Source of the DNA: Streptomyces sp. NBC_01294
Lineage (GTDB): Bacteria > Actinomycetota > Actinomycetes > Streptomycetales > Streptomycetaceae
DNA length: 64,000 bases
NCBI RefSeq assembly: GCF_035917235.1
Contig: NZ_CP108423.1
Location: 3,289,001-3,353,000 of the forward strand
Reading direction: 5' to 3'
Each line of letters begins with the position of its first letter. Within the stretch, counting starts at the first letter, position 1. The notes beneath the pieces were generated by a model. The model saw only the letters and a list, made by a program, of their open reading frames with translations. It was not told where the DNA came from and searched no databases. Below are positions 34,522 through 42,237 of this stretch, one piece after another. The position numbers were made by a program, and so were the translations under genes.

Positions 34522-35976
34522 TCAGCCTGCGGCGGGCACCTTCTCGGGCGCCGCGACGGCCTCGCCGACGGCGGCGGGGAGCGGGGAGGGCGTCGCCCGG
34601 CGCGGCAGGAGCAGGGCGAAGGCGGCGGCCAGGGCGACGGCGCCGGCGCCGATCCACAGCGCGGGGATGGTGCCGTCGGTGAAGGCCTGCGGGGATTCGA
34701 AGCCGCCCTGGGCGGAGAAGACCGAGGCCAGGACCGCGACGCCGAGGGCTCCGCCGACCTCGCGCAGGGCGTTGTTGGCGCCGGAGGCCTTGCCCTGGTC
34801 GGCGGGCGACACCGTGGACATCAGAACGTTGGCGGCGGGGGCGAAGTAGAGGGCCATGCCGATCCCGCTCAGGATCAGCGGCGGGAGCTGGGCCGCGTAC
34901 GAGACGTCGGTGCTCAGGATCGCCGCGAACCAGCCGAGGCCGAGGGCCTGGAGGGCCAGTCCGGCGACGACGACGGGGCGGCCGCCGATGCGGTCGGAGA
35001 GGATCCCGGCCAGCGGGGCGACGATCATCGGCATGCCGGTCCAGGGGAGCATGCGCAGTCCGGCCTCGGTGGGCGAGTGGCCGGCGACGCCCTGGAGGAA
35101 CTGGCTGAGCAGGAAGATCGAGCCGAACATGCCGAGGAACATCAGCAGGCCGGCCAGGTTGACCCCGAGGAAGCCGCGGTTTCGGAAGAGCCGCATGGGG
35201 AGCATGGGGTTGGCGTTGTGGAAGCCGTGGTGGATGAAGCCGCCGACGAGCGCGGCGCCGACGATCAGGCCGGTGAGGACGGGGGCGCTGGTCCAGCCCT
35301 CGGCGTTGGCGTTGACCAGGGCGTAGACGATGCCGAAGAGGCCGCCGCTGATGAGCAGGGTGCCGGGGAGGTCGAGGCGGGCCCCGGGGGCGGTGGACTC
35401 GGCGAGGCGCAGCCGGGCGAGCGGGATCAGGGCGAGGCCTATGGGGACGTTGAGCCAGAAGATCCACTGCCAGGAGATGTGCTCGGTGAGGCTGCCGCCG
35501 ATGAGGGGGCCACTGGCGACGGCGATGCCGCCGACGGCGCTGAAGATGCCGAGGGCCATGCCGCGGCGGGCGGCCGGGACGGCGGCGGTGAGCAGGGTGA
35601 GGGTGAGCGGCATCATGACCGCGGCGCCGACGCCCTGCACGGCGCGGGCCGCGATCAGCGCGTCGATGCCGGGCGAGAGGGCGGCCGCGGCGGAGGCGCC
35701 GGTGAAGACGGTGAGGCCGGCGATGAAGAGCCGGCGGCGGCCGAAGCGGTCACCGAGGGCGGCGCCGAACATGAGGAGGACGGCAAAGGTGAGCGTGTAC
35801 GCGTTCACCGTCCATTCCAGGTCCTCCAGCCGGCCGCCGAGGTCCTCGCGGATGGCGGGGAGGGCGGTGGTGACGACCAGGTTGTCGAGTGCGGCCATGA
35901 AGCTGGCCGTGCCGGTGAGGACGAGGGCCCAGACGGCCGGCCCGCGGAGCCTGGTGTCCGAGTCTTGTGTGTGCAC
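34522..35976 (-). CDS. MFS drug exporter, DHA2 (EmrB/QacA) type
   Basis: 484 aa, GTG start with GGGGGA upstream. About 14 hydrophobic helices; motif A variant GAALGDRFGRRRLF between helices 2 and 3, and the helix-5 antiporter motif around GPLIGGSLTEHISWQWIFWLNVPIG. Such proteins expel lipophilic drugs or cations using the proton gradient. A TetR gene lies 79 bases upstream and an operator-like palindrome overlaps the promoter, so the pump is probably drug-inducible. Confidence 0.9.
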   Translation of the reverse strand: MHTQDSDTRLRGPAVWALVLTGTASFMAALDNLVVTTALPAIREDLGGRLEDLEWTVNAYTLTFAVLLMFGAALGDRFGRRRLFIAGLTVFTGASAAAALSPGIDALIAARAVQGVGAAVMMPLTLTLLTAAVPAARRGMALGIFSAVGGIAVASGPLIGGSLTEHISWQWIFWLNVPIGLALIPLARLRLAESTAPGARLDLPGTLLISGGLFGIVYALVNANAEGWTSAPVLTGLIVGAALVGGFIHHGFHNANPMLPMRLFRNRGFLGVNLAGLLMFLGMFGSIFLLSQFLQGVAGHSPTEAGLRMLPWTGMPMIVAPLAGILSDRIGGRPVVVAGLALQALGLGWFAAILSTDVSYAAQLPPLILSGIGMALYFAPAANVLMSTVSPADQGKASGANNALREVGGALGVAVLASVFSAQGGFESPQAFTDGTIPALWIGAGAVALAAAFALLLPRRATPSPLPAAVGEAVAAPEKVPAAG

Positions 35977-35993
35977 GATTCCCCCTGCGAGTT

Positions 35994-36024
35994 GTTAGTT
36001 ATCGCTGACTAACTTGCACGGTCA
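35994..36024 (-). promoter_or_regulatory. MFS gene promoter with TetR operator
   Basis: Minus strand: TGACCG (36024-36019), 17 bases, TAACTA (36001-35996). The inverted repeat GTTAGT-N8-ACTAAC (35994-36013) covers the -10 and part of the spacer. The same arms and spacing recur upstream of tetR, which strongly suggests control of both by one repressor. Confidence 0.75.
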
Positions 36025-36054
36025 TGAGGATGCACCGGCAGATCGCACGCACCC

Positions 36055-36624
36055 TCACTTCTCCGGGTGGCCCTTGGCCCGGGCCGACGGGTAGAGCCCC
36101 TCCCAGACCCGGTGTCCGGGCGGGAACCCCATGGCGGCAAGGGTGTTGATCAGCATCCCGTACGCCATGAAGGTCGTGGTCTCCTTCGCGTCGCCGCCCA
36201 GCGGCAGGTGGGCGGTGTCCCAGAGCTCCATCCAGCCGGCGCGGACGGCCTCGCCGAACGCGTGGTCGCCGGCCGCTTCGGCCGCGGCCACCGTGACGTA
36301 GACCTGGAGCTGCATCTGGAGCTTGTCCGGGTCCTCGGCGATCAACCGGGTGTACGCGGCGGCCATGGCGTGCAGCGCCTCCTCGCCGTGCAGCCCTTCG
36401 GCCGCGTCGGCGAAGACCTCCCGCGTGTCCTTCAGGCAGCGCTCGGAGGCGGCCAGGAAGATCGCCTGCTTGTTGGGGAAGAGCCGGAACAGGTACGGCT
36501 GCGAAACCCCCACCCGCTTGGCGATGGCGTCGGTGGAGGTCCCGTAGTAACCACCGCGCGCGAACTCGTGCATCGCCGCGCGGATGACGCTCTCACGCCG
36601 CTCGTCCGCACTCATCCTCACCAT
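36055..36624 (-). CDS. TetR-family repressor of the adjacent exporter
   Basis: 189 aa from ATG at 36624; a TTG further up lies inside the operator. Helix-turn-helix in the first 50 residues (AMHEFARGGYYGTSTDAIAKR, then VSQPYLFRLFPNKQAIFLAA), followed by the ligand-binding helical domain. No Shine-Dalgarno fits, and the -10 TAACTT ends 7 bases before the ATG, so the message is probably leaderless. An operator in its own promoter and a matching one before the MFS gene imply autorepression and ligand-induced release. Confidence 0.9.
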   Translation of the reverse strand: MVRMSADERRESVIRAAMHEFARGGYYGTSTDAIAKRVGVSQPYLFRLFPNKQAIFLAASERCLKDTREVFADAAEGLHGEEALHAMAAAYTRLIAEDPDKLQMQLQVYVTVAAAEAAGDHAFGEAVRAGWMELWDTAHLPLGGDAKETTTFMAYGMLINTLAAMGFPPGHRVWEGLYPSARAKGHPEK

Positions 36625-36631
36625 GGAAACA

Positions 36632-36660
36632 AAGTTAGTACTCAATCACTAACTAGGCAA
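36632..36660 (-). promoter_or_regulatory. tetR promoter and autoregulatory operator
   Basis: Minus strand: -35 TTGCCT (36660-36655), 17-base spacer, -10 TAACTT (36637-36632), then 7 bases to the ATG, the geometry of a leaderless transcript. The perfect inverted repeat AGTTAGT-N8-ACTAACT (36633-36654) lies exactly across spacer and -10, so a bound dimer would block polymerase. Confidence 0.85.
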
Positions 36661-36876
36661 GGGCGGGCACACCCGGGGCTCGGGCGGAAACGGGAGGAGG
36701 GCCGAGCCCCGAGCGCCGAGGACCAAGGACCGAGGGCCGAGCGGCGCAGGAGGGAGGGGTGGAGGGGCGAAAGGGCAGGACGCCCCCGCCCCGCCACCCC
36801 ACCTCCGCGCGCGCCCCGGGCAAGCCCCAGGCGGCGTCAGACAGCCCCAGGCAGCCTCAGGCCGGTTCAGGCAGCC
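36661..36876. other. Intergenic spacer
   Basis: 216 bases without a supportable gene. Its left part is purine-rich. The right end has short direct repeats of CAGGCAGCCTCAGGCC type (about 36850-36885) running into the 3' end of the hydratase gene. Confidence 0.5.
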
Positions 36877-37305
36877 TCAGGCCAGCTCGACCACGGCGCG
36901 GGACATGCCCAGGACCTTCTGGCCGGCGCTCATCGCCGTCAGGTCGACCCGGACACGGTTGTCGTCCAGCTTGGCGGCGACCTTGGCGGTGACCTCGATC
37001 AGGCCGCCCTGGTCGTCGTTCGGGACCACGACCGGCTTGGTGAAGCGCACGCCGTACTCGACGACCGCACCCGGGTCGCCCACCCAGTCGGTGACCACAC
37101 GGATCGCCTCGGCCATGGTGAACATGCCGTGCGCGATCACGTCCGGCAGTCCGACCTCCTTGGCGAACTTCTCGTTCCAGTGGATCGGGTTGAAGTCGCC
37201 CGAGGCGCCCGCGTACCGGACGAGCGTGGCGCGCGTCACGGGGAAGGACGCCGCCGGCAGCTCGGTGCCGACCTCGACGTCGGCGTACTGGATCTGCGCT
37301 GCCAT
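36877..37305 (-). CDS. MaoC-like (R)-hydratase subunit, HadB type
   Basis: 142 aa single hot-dog domain. Hydratase-2 motif: the segment YAGASGDFNPIHWNEKFAKE carries the Asp-His dyad, and GLPDVIAHGMFTMA follows. In mycobacteria HadB pairs with an N-terminal MaoC-type subunit (HadA or HadC) as the FAS-II 3-hydroxyacyl dehydratase. The preceding gene, one base away, is that type, so a heterodimer is likely here. Streptomyces lacks mycolates, so the acyl substrate is unknown. Confidence 0.85.
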   Translation of the reverse strand: MAAQIQYADVEVGTELPAASFPVTRATLVRYAGASGDFNPIHWNEKFAKEVGLPDVIAHGMFTMAEAIRVVTDWVGDPGAVVEYGVRFTKPVVVPNDDQGGLIEVTAKVAAKLDDNRVRVDLTAMSAGQKVLGMSRAVVELA

Positions 37306-37306
37306 G

Positions 37307-37759
37307 TCAGGCCTCCTCGGGGGCGCGGGAGACGAGCTTCGTCCACGCCGTCACCACGTGCTCGCCGGTCTCGTCGTGGACCTCGCCGCGGATGTCGATG
37401 ATGTCGTTGCCCGCGAGCGACTTCACGGCCTCGATGGTGGAGGTCACCGAGAGCCGGTCACCGGCGCGCACCGGGCGGGAGTACGCGAACTTCTGGTCGC
37501 CGTGCACGACGCGGCTGTAGTCCAGGCCCAGCTGCGGGTCCTCGACGACCTGGCCGGCCGCTGCGAAAGTGATGGCAAACACAAAGGTCGGCGGCGCGAT
37601 CACGTCGGAGTAGCCGTACGACTTGGCGGCTTCGGGGTCGGTGTAGACGGGATTGGCGTCACCCACCGCGACCGCGAATTCGCGGATCTTCTCCCGGCCG
37701 ACCTCGTACGGATCGGTGGGCGGGTAGCTCCGCCCCACGAAGGACTGGTCGAGAGCCAT
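37307..37759 (-). CDS. MaoC N-terminal domain dehydratase subunit, HadA type
   Basis: 150 aa from ATG at 37759, preceded by AGGAGGT at 8 bases; upstream starts lack this. Contains YPPTDPYEVGREKIREFA, AVGDANPVYTD and APPTFVFAITF. This is the FAS1-like dehydratase domain that lacks the catalytic dyad and supplies the acyl-binding surface to its partner. It follows rpmG and precedes the HadB-type gene by one base. Confidence 0.85.
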   Translation of the reverse strand: MALDQSFVGRSYPPTDPYEVGREKIREFAVAVGDANPVYTDPEAAKSYGYSDVIAPPTFVFAITFAAAGQVVEDPQLGLDYSRVVHGDQKFAYSRPVRAGDRLSVTSTIEAVKSLAGNDIIDIRGEVHDETGEHVVTAWTKLVSRAPEEA

Positions 37760-37897
37760 GCTCACTACCTCCTGCTGAAGGAACACGAAAGACGCAAGAA
37801 CAAAGACGGAAGAGACAGGTGCGGAAACGACACAAGGCCGCCCCCAATGAAGGGGACGACCTCATGACGGTGCCTGTTAAACGAGACTTCGCTGGGG

Positions 37898-38062
37898 TCA
37901 GCGGGTCTCGCGGTGCGCGGTGTGCGAGTTGCAACGCGGGCAGTGCTTCTTCATCTCAAGACGGTCCGGGTTGTTACGCCGGTTCTTCTTGGTGATGTAG
38001 TTCCGCTCCTTGCACTCCACGCAGGCCAGCGTGATCTTCGGGCGGACGTCGGTGGCAGCCAC
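37898..38062 (-). CDS. rpmG: 50S ribosomal protein L33, zinc-binding form
   Basis: 54 aa from the GTG at 38062 with AAGGAG just upstream. The sequence [19 protein letters not shown], then a basic stretch and [17 protein letters not shown], shows both CxxC pairs, so this is the zinc-containing (C+) paralogue. Streptomyces also has zinc-free L33 under Zur control elsewhere. It lies 89 bases downstream of tRNA-Met, in the order tRNA-Thr, tRNA-Met, rpmG, hydratase genes. Confidence 0.95.
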
Positions 38063-38150
38063 GTGAGTGCTCCTTGACGGAAATTGGGACGGATGAACGC
38101 ATACAAGAGTAGCCGACCGGGAGACCGACCCCGCAATCGGCTACTGTGTG

Positions 38151-38223
38151 TAGCGGCGACCGGACTTGAACCGGTGACACAGCGATTATGAGCCGCTTGC
38201 TCTACCGACTGAGCTACGCCGCT
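38151..38223 (-). tRNA. tRNA-Met (CAT), elongator type
   Basis: A 73-base cloverleaf: acceptor AGCGGCG/CGCCGCT, anticodon stem AGCGG/TCGCT enclosing CTCATAA, T-arm CCGGTTCAAGTCCGG. The first acceptor pair is A-T and the anticodon stem lacks the initiator GGG/CCC, so this is the elongator. It lies 48 bases after tRNA-Thr, with a small hairpin at 38238-38257 between them. Confidence 0.94.
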
Positions 38224-38237
38224 TTGATGTGATCAGC

Positions 38238-38257
38238 TCCCCACCCGAGGGTGGGGA
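38238..38257 (-). other. Hairpin between tRNA-Thr and tRNA-Met
   Basis: TCCCCACCC pairs with GGGTGGGGA around a two-base tip. Likely a processing or folding element in the precursor RNA of the tRNA pair; there is no T-run. Confidence 0.5.
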
Positions 38258-38271
38258 ACCTCTCTCACCAG

Positions 38272-38344
38272 AGCCCCAATGCGGAATCGAACCGCAGACC
38301 TTCTCCTTACCATGGAGACGCTCTACCGACTGAGCTATTGGGGC
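38272..38344 (-). tRNA. tRNA-Thr (GGT)
   Basis: A 73-base cloverleaf: acceptor GCCCCAA/TTGGGGC, anticodon stem TCTCC/GGAGA around loop with GGT, T-arm TGCGGTTCGATTCCGCA. First gene of the tRNA-Thr, tRNA-Met, rpmG run. Confidence 0.95.
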
Positions 38345-38693
38345 GAGCGATGAAGACATTACACGGTTGCCTGCCGATCGCCCAAATCCTTTGCGGGGAC
38401 AGGGCTCCGAGGGGGTTCGGCAACCCTTCCCGATCAACCCGTGCGCCCCTTCCGACCCGCTTCTCGGGCGAAATGTGTGTGGGCTCACACCTCCATGCGT
38501 GCCGATCGGAGCCACCGGGACCGGCCGGCGCGCTCGGGCGCGCCGCGGCGTACGGGCACCACACCGGTACGACTATTGCGCTCTTCCGTGAAGCGGGGTG
38601 CGCCGCACCCTAGGCTCTGAGCACGCTGCGTGATCTTGGGCCGCGGGCCGCGGCCACGGCTCCAGGAACCGCCCGAGCCACCGCAGGAGCGCG
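38345..38693. other. Divergent spacer between tRNA-Thr and the amidohydrolase gene
   Basis: 349 bases with no supportable gene. Minus-strand sequences must drive the tRNAs, plus-strand the amidohydrolase gene, but I find no -35/-10 pair good enough to name. Confidence 0.45.
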
Positions 38694-39962
38694 ATGTCCG
38701 ACAGCCAGCCGCAGCAGCCGTCCCAATCCCCCCGCAGCGGCAACGGCAACGCGGCCGCCGCCGAGGCCACCACCCTGCTGCTCGCCGGGGCCCGCCTGAC
38801 CGACGGCCGTACCGTCGACGTCCGTCTCGGCGGCGGCCGCATCCAGGCCGTCGGCACCGCGGGCAGCCTGCCCTCCCCCGCGCTGTCCCGGGTGGACCTG
38901 AGCGGCTACCTGCTGCTGCCCGCGCCCGCCGAGCCGCACGCCCACGGGGACACCGCGCTGACCGCCGACGGCGAGGGGCCCGTCTCCTACACCCCCGACG
39001 AGGTCCAGCGCCGGGCCACCGAGGCGGCCCTCCTCCAACTCGGCCACGGCGCCACCGCCGTGCGCTCCCACGTACGGATCGGCGACGTGCACGGCCTCGG
39101 CCCGATGGAGGCCGTGCTCCAGGCCCGCCGCTCCCTGCGCGGGCTCACCGACCTCACCGCCGTGGCCGTCCCCCGGCTGCTGACCGGGGTGGCCGGCGCG
39201 GACGGGCTCGCCATGCTGCGGGACGCGGTCAAGATGGGCGCCTCCGTGATCGGCGGCTGCCCGGACCTGGACCCGGACCCGACGGGCTTCCTCGAAGCCG
39301 TCCTGGAACTCGCCGACGAGCATGGCTGCCCCGTGGACCTGCACACGGACGGTGACGACCCCGCCCGCCTCTCCCGGCTCGCGGCGATGGCCGGCGGGCT
39401 GCGCCCCGGGGTGAGCATCGGCCCCTGCGGCGGCCTGGCCCGGCTCCCGATGGACGCGGCGGCCCGCGCCGCCGACCAGCTGGCCGCGGCCGGCGTACGG
39501 GTGACCTGCCTGCCCCAGGGCGACTGCGCGGCCCTGGAACGCCGCGGGCTGCGCACCGCACCGGTACGCCTGCTCCGGGCCGCGGGCGTACGGGTCGCGG
39601 CCGGCAGCGGAGCGCTGCGGGACGCCGGCAACCCGGTCGGCCGGGGCGACCCGCTGGAGGCCGCGTACCTGCTGGCCTCCCAGGGCGGCCTCCGGGCGGG
39701 CGAGGCCTACGCGTCGGTCAGCACCTGTGCCCGCGAGGCCATGGGCCTGCCGGAGGTACGGGTGGAGGCCGGCTTCCCTGCGGAGCTGCTCGCCGTGCGC
39801 GGGGACCGGATCGCGGGCGTGCTGTCCCTCGCGTACAGCCGGATCGTGATCCACCGCGGGCGCGTGGTAGCCCGTACGAGCGCGGTGCGGGAGTACTGCG
39901 ACTCCGCCGTCGCGGTGGCCCTGGACCTGCCCCGGCAGGGCCGTACGGAGCCCGGACCCTGA
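38694..39962 (+). CDS. Amidohydrolase homologue (cytosine-deaminase-like) with altered active site
   Basis: 422 aa. After a Gln/Ser/Pro-rich N-terminus the amidohydrolase layout is clear: GARLTDGRTVDVRLGGG, GYLLLPAPAEPHAHGDT, VRSHVRIGD, a late GNPVGRGDPLEAA and a terminal beta-sandwich strand. Against cytosine deaminases, the SHC histidine position reads IGPCGGLARLP and the catalytic GSDN Asp position reads GSGALRD. Two metal or catalytic ligands thus seem lost, so it may be non-catalytic or act on something else. It stands alone on the plus strand. Confidence 0.65.
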   Translation: MSDSQPQQPSQSPRSGNGNAAAAEATTLLLAGARLTDGRTVDVRLGGGRIQAVGTAGSLPSPALSRVDLSGYLLLPAPAEPHAHGDTALTADGEGPVSYTPDEVQRRATEAALLQLGHGATAVRSHVRIGDVHGLGPMEAVLQARRSLRGLTDLTAVAVPRLLTGVAGADGLAMLRDAVKMGASVIGGCPDLDPDPTGFLEAVLELADEHGCPVDLHTDGDDPARLSRLAAMAGGLRPGVSIGPCGGLARLPMDAAARAADQLAAAGVRVTCLPQGDCAALERRGLRTAPVRLLRAAGVRVAAGSGALRDAGNPVGRGDPLEAAYLLASQGGLRAGEAYASVSTCAREAMGLPEVRVEAGFPAELLAVRGDRIAGVLSLAYSRIVIHRGRVVARTSAVREYCDSAVAVALDLPRQGRTEPGP

Positions 39963-40015
39963 AGTTCGCCGTGCGTTCGCGGGCGTGCGTGCCCGGCTCG
40001 TCGTACGGTCGGGAC

Positions 40016-40672
40016 ATGCGCATCGTCATCGCGGGTGGACACGGTCAGATCGCGCTGCGGCTGGAGCGCCTGCTCGCCGCGCGCGGGTACGAGGTCGCGG
40101 GCATCATCCGCGATCCGGCACAGGGCGACGCCCTCAGGGAGGCCGGCGCCGAGCCGGTGCTCTGCGATCTGGAGTCGGCCACGGTCGAGCACGTGGCGGG
40201 GATCCTGCAGGGCGCGGACGTCGCGGTGTTCGCGGCCGGCGCGGGCCCCGGCAGTGGCGTCGGGCGCAAGGACACCGTGGACCGGGGCGCGGCGGTGCTC
40301 CTCGCCGACGCGGCCGAACGGGCCCGCGTACGGCGCTTCCTGATGGTCTCTTCGATGGGCGCGGACGCGCACCACGACGGCGACGAGGTCTTCGACTTCT
40401 ACCTGCGGGCCAAGGGCGAGGCCGACGACCACGTACGGACCCGGCTGGGCCTGGAGTGGACGGTGCTGCGCCCCGGCTCGCTGATCGACGACGCCGGGAC
40501 GGGCCTGGTCCGTCTGGAGGCGCAGACGGGCCGCGGGGCCGTCCCGCGCGACGACGTGGCGGCGGTACTGGCCGAACTGATCGAGACCCCGGCGACGGCG
40601 GGACTGACCCTGGAGCTGATCTCCGGTTCCACCCCGGTCCAGGTGGCCGTCAAGGCCGTGGCCGGCAACTGA
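40016..40672 (+). CDS. NAD(P)-binding Rossmann-fold protein (NmrA/atypical SDR)
   Basis: 218 aa from ATG at 40016, which places the nucleotide motif RIVIAGGHGQIALRLERL at the very N-terminus. It continues with the atypical-SDR pattern: VFAAGAGPGSG, FLMVSSMGAD and LEWTVLRPGSLIDD. No YxxxK pair is seen, as in NmrA-like or NAD(P)H-binding sugar-epimerase-like proteins. It lies 53 bases after the amidohydrolase gene and may be cotranscribed. Function unknown; redox sensing or a reductase role are both possible. Confidence 0.8.
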   Translation: MRIVIAGGHGQIALRLERLLAARGYEVAGIIRDPAQGDALREAGAEPVLCDLESATVEHVAGILQGADVAVFAAGAGPGSGVGRKDTVDRGAAVLLADAAERARVRRFLMVSSMGADAHHDGDEVFDFYLRAKGEADDHVRTRLGLEWTVLRPGSLIDDAGTGLVRLEAQTGRGAVPRDDVAAVLAELIETPATAGLTLELISGSTPVQVAVKAVAGN

Positions 40673-40694
40673 CGGCCCGGCGGGCGGCGGCGGT

Positions 40695-41135
40695 TCAGAA
40701 CTCGGCGCTGACCTTGTCGTCGGACCGCCCGACCGAATCCTGCTGGTACCGGTCCTCGTACGCCTGCCGGATCCGCTCGATGCGCGTACTGCGCTCGCCG
40801 GCCTCCTTCTCGGGGTAGAGCAGGACCACCTCGTACGAGGCCTCGCGGACGATCTTGCCGTCCTGGCCCCGCCACTGGCCGTACCCGTCGTGGAGGGTGA
40901 GCCCCTCGGGGAAGGCGGGGGTGATCTCCCGGTCCAGGAACCGCATGAACTCCTGCTCCCCCACCAGGCCCCTGCCATCGGCGCGTTCGCTGCCGAAGTA
41001 CAGCCGGGTCTCCTGGTGCGGCTCCCCCACGTCCGTGTGCAGGGCCGCTCCCATCAGGGCCGGAATCCCTGCCCCGAGCAGGGCGATGAGCACACCGCCG
41101 CCGACCTTCCCCCGCGTGTCAGATGTCCACTTCAC
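40695..41135 (-). CDS. DUF3574 family secreted or membrane-anchored protein
   Basis: 146 aa. One N-terminal hydrophobic segment (GVLIALLGAGIPALMGAAL) is followed by the DUF3574 pattern: QETRLYFG, EFMRFLDREITPAFPEGLTL, GQWRGQDGKIVREASYEV. There is no lipobox cysteine, so the helix may act as signal anchor. These proteins are small and exported; no function is established. It is convergent with the Rossmann-fold gene and divergent from nothing obvious. Confidence 0.75.
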   Translation of the reverse strand: MKWTSDTRGKVGGGVLIALLGAGIPALMGAALHTDVGEPHQETRLYFGSERADGRGLVGEQEFMRFLDREITPAFPEGLTLHDGYGQWRGQDGKIVREASYEVVLLYPEKEAGERSTRIERIRQAYEDRYQQDSVGRSDDKVSAEF

Positions 41136-41236
41136 TCACGGTGAACGAACAGGAGCCACCGACGATGCGGCCGATGTCGGCCCGGTGCGCCCCGGCCCCG
41201 CACTTTTCACGCCGCGGGTCACACGGACATGCGAGA

Positions 41237-41264
41237 AGACCCCCGTTACGAATAACGGGGGTCT
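41237..41264 (-). terminator. Terminator of tRNA-Tyr
   Basis: A perfect 12-base stem (41237-41248 with 41253-41264) and 4-base loop lie 10 bases after the 3' end of the tRNA on the minus strand. Confidence 0.85.
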
Positions 41265-41273
41265 CACATCGCG

Positions 41274-41355
<82 letters not shown>

Positions 41356-41555
41356 AAGAGCTGCTGCCATTTTTTCCGCCTCGCGGCGGCGCTCCCTGGC
41401 AACGACGTAAACGATACCTGATGACCGGGGATGCTTCGCCACCGGATTGATCAGCGCTGCGGGTGAGCGCGGTGGCTACGCTTTGCGGAGCGGGCCGGGG
41501 ACGTCCGGCCGCGCCCTCCGGGGCGATCACAACCGACTTCAAGGAGCCACAGCAC

Positions 41556-42044
41556 ATGGCCGACTCCAGTTTCGACATCGTCTCGAAGGTCGAGCGGCAG
41601 GAGGTCGACAACGCCCTCAACCAGGCCGCCAAGGAGCTCTCGCAGCGCTACGACTTCAAGGGCACCGGCGCCACGATCGCCTGGTCCGGCGAGAAGATCC
41701 TGATGGAGGCGAACTCCGAGGAGCGCGTCAAGGCCGTCCTCGACGTGTTCGAGACCAAGCTGGTCAAGCGCGGGATCTCGCTCAAGGCGCTGGACGCCGG
41801 CGAGCCGCAGCTGTCCGGCAAGGAGTACAAGATCTTCGCCACGATCGAGGAGGGCATCTCCCAGGAGAACGCCAAGAAGGTCGCGAAGATCATCCGGGAC
41901 GAGGGTCCCAAGGGCGTCAAGGCCCAGGTCCAGGGCGAGGAGCTGCGCGTCAGCTCCAAGAGCCGTGACGACCTGCAGGAGGTCCAGGCGCTGCTCAAGG
42001 GCAAGGACCTGGACTTCGCGATCCAGTTCGTGAACTACCGCTGA
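41556..42044 (+). CDS. yajQ: YajQ family nucleotide-binding protein
   Basis: 162 aa from ATG at 41556 with AAGGAG upstream. Starts [19 protein letters not shown], contains [17 protein letters not shown] and ends in the conserved [12 protein letters not shown]. The two ferredoxin-like domains of YajQ bind nucleotides; c-di-GMP binding is known for Xanthomonas and Pseudomonas members. Standing alone before a strong stem-loop, it is probably monocistronic. Confidence 0.93.
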   Translation: MADSSFDIVSKVERQEVDNALNQAAKELSQRYDFKGTGATIAWSGEKILMEANSEERVKAVLDVFETKLVKRGISLKALDAGEPQLSGKEYKIFATIEEGISQENAKKVAKIIRDEGPKGVKAQVQGEELRVSSKSRDDLQEVQALLKGKDLDFAIQFVNYR

Positions 42045-42070
42045 CCCAGGTCCGCGACCTGCCACCACGC

Positions 42071-42102
42071 CGGCCCGGCGGTCTTCACCGACCGCCGGGC
42101 CG
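42071..42102 (+). terminator. Terminator after the yajQ-like gene
   Basis: A perfect 13-base stem (42071-42083 with 42090-42102) with a 6-base loop starts 26 bases after the stop. No T-run follows. Confidence 0.75.
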
Positions 42103-42237
42103 CGGCGGTTGCGGGGTGTGTGAGCGGGGCGTGTGCGGCGCACGCGCCACCGCGGACTCCTGTGGGTACTTGGGCGGCGTCGGGTGCGCCCAGCACGCTG
42201 GGGGACATCACATCACCGCGTGACAGGAGGTTCTCGC

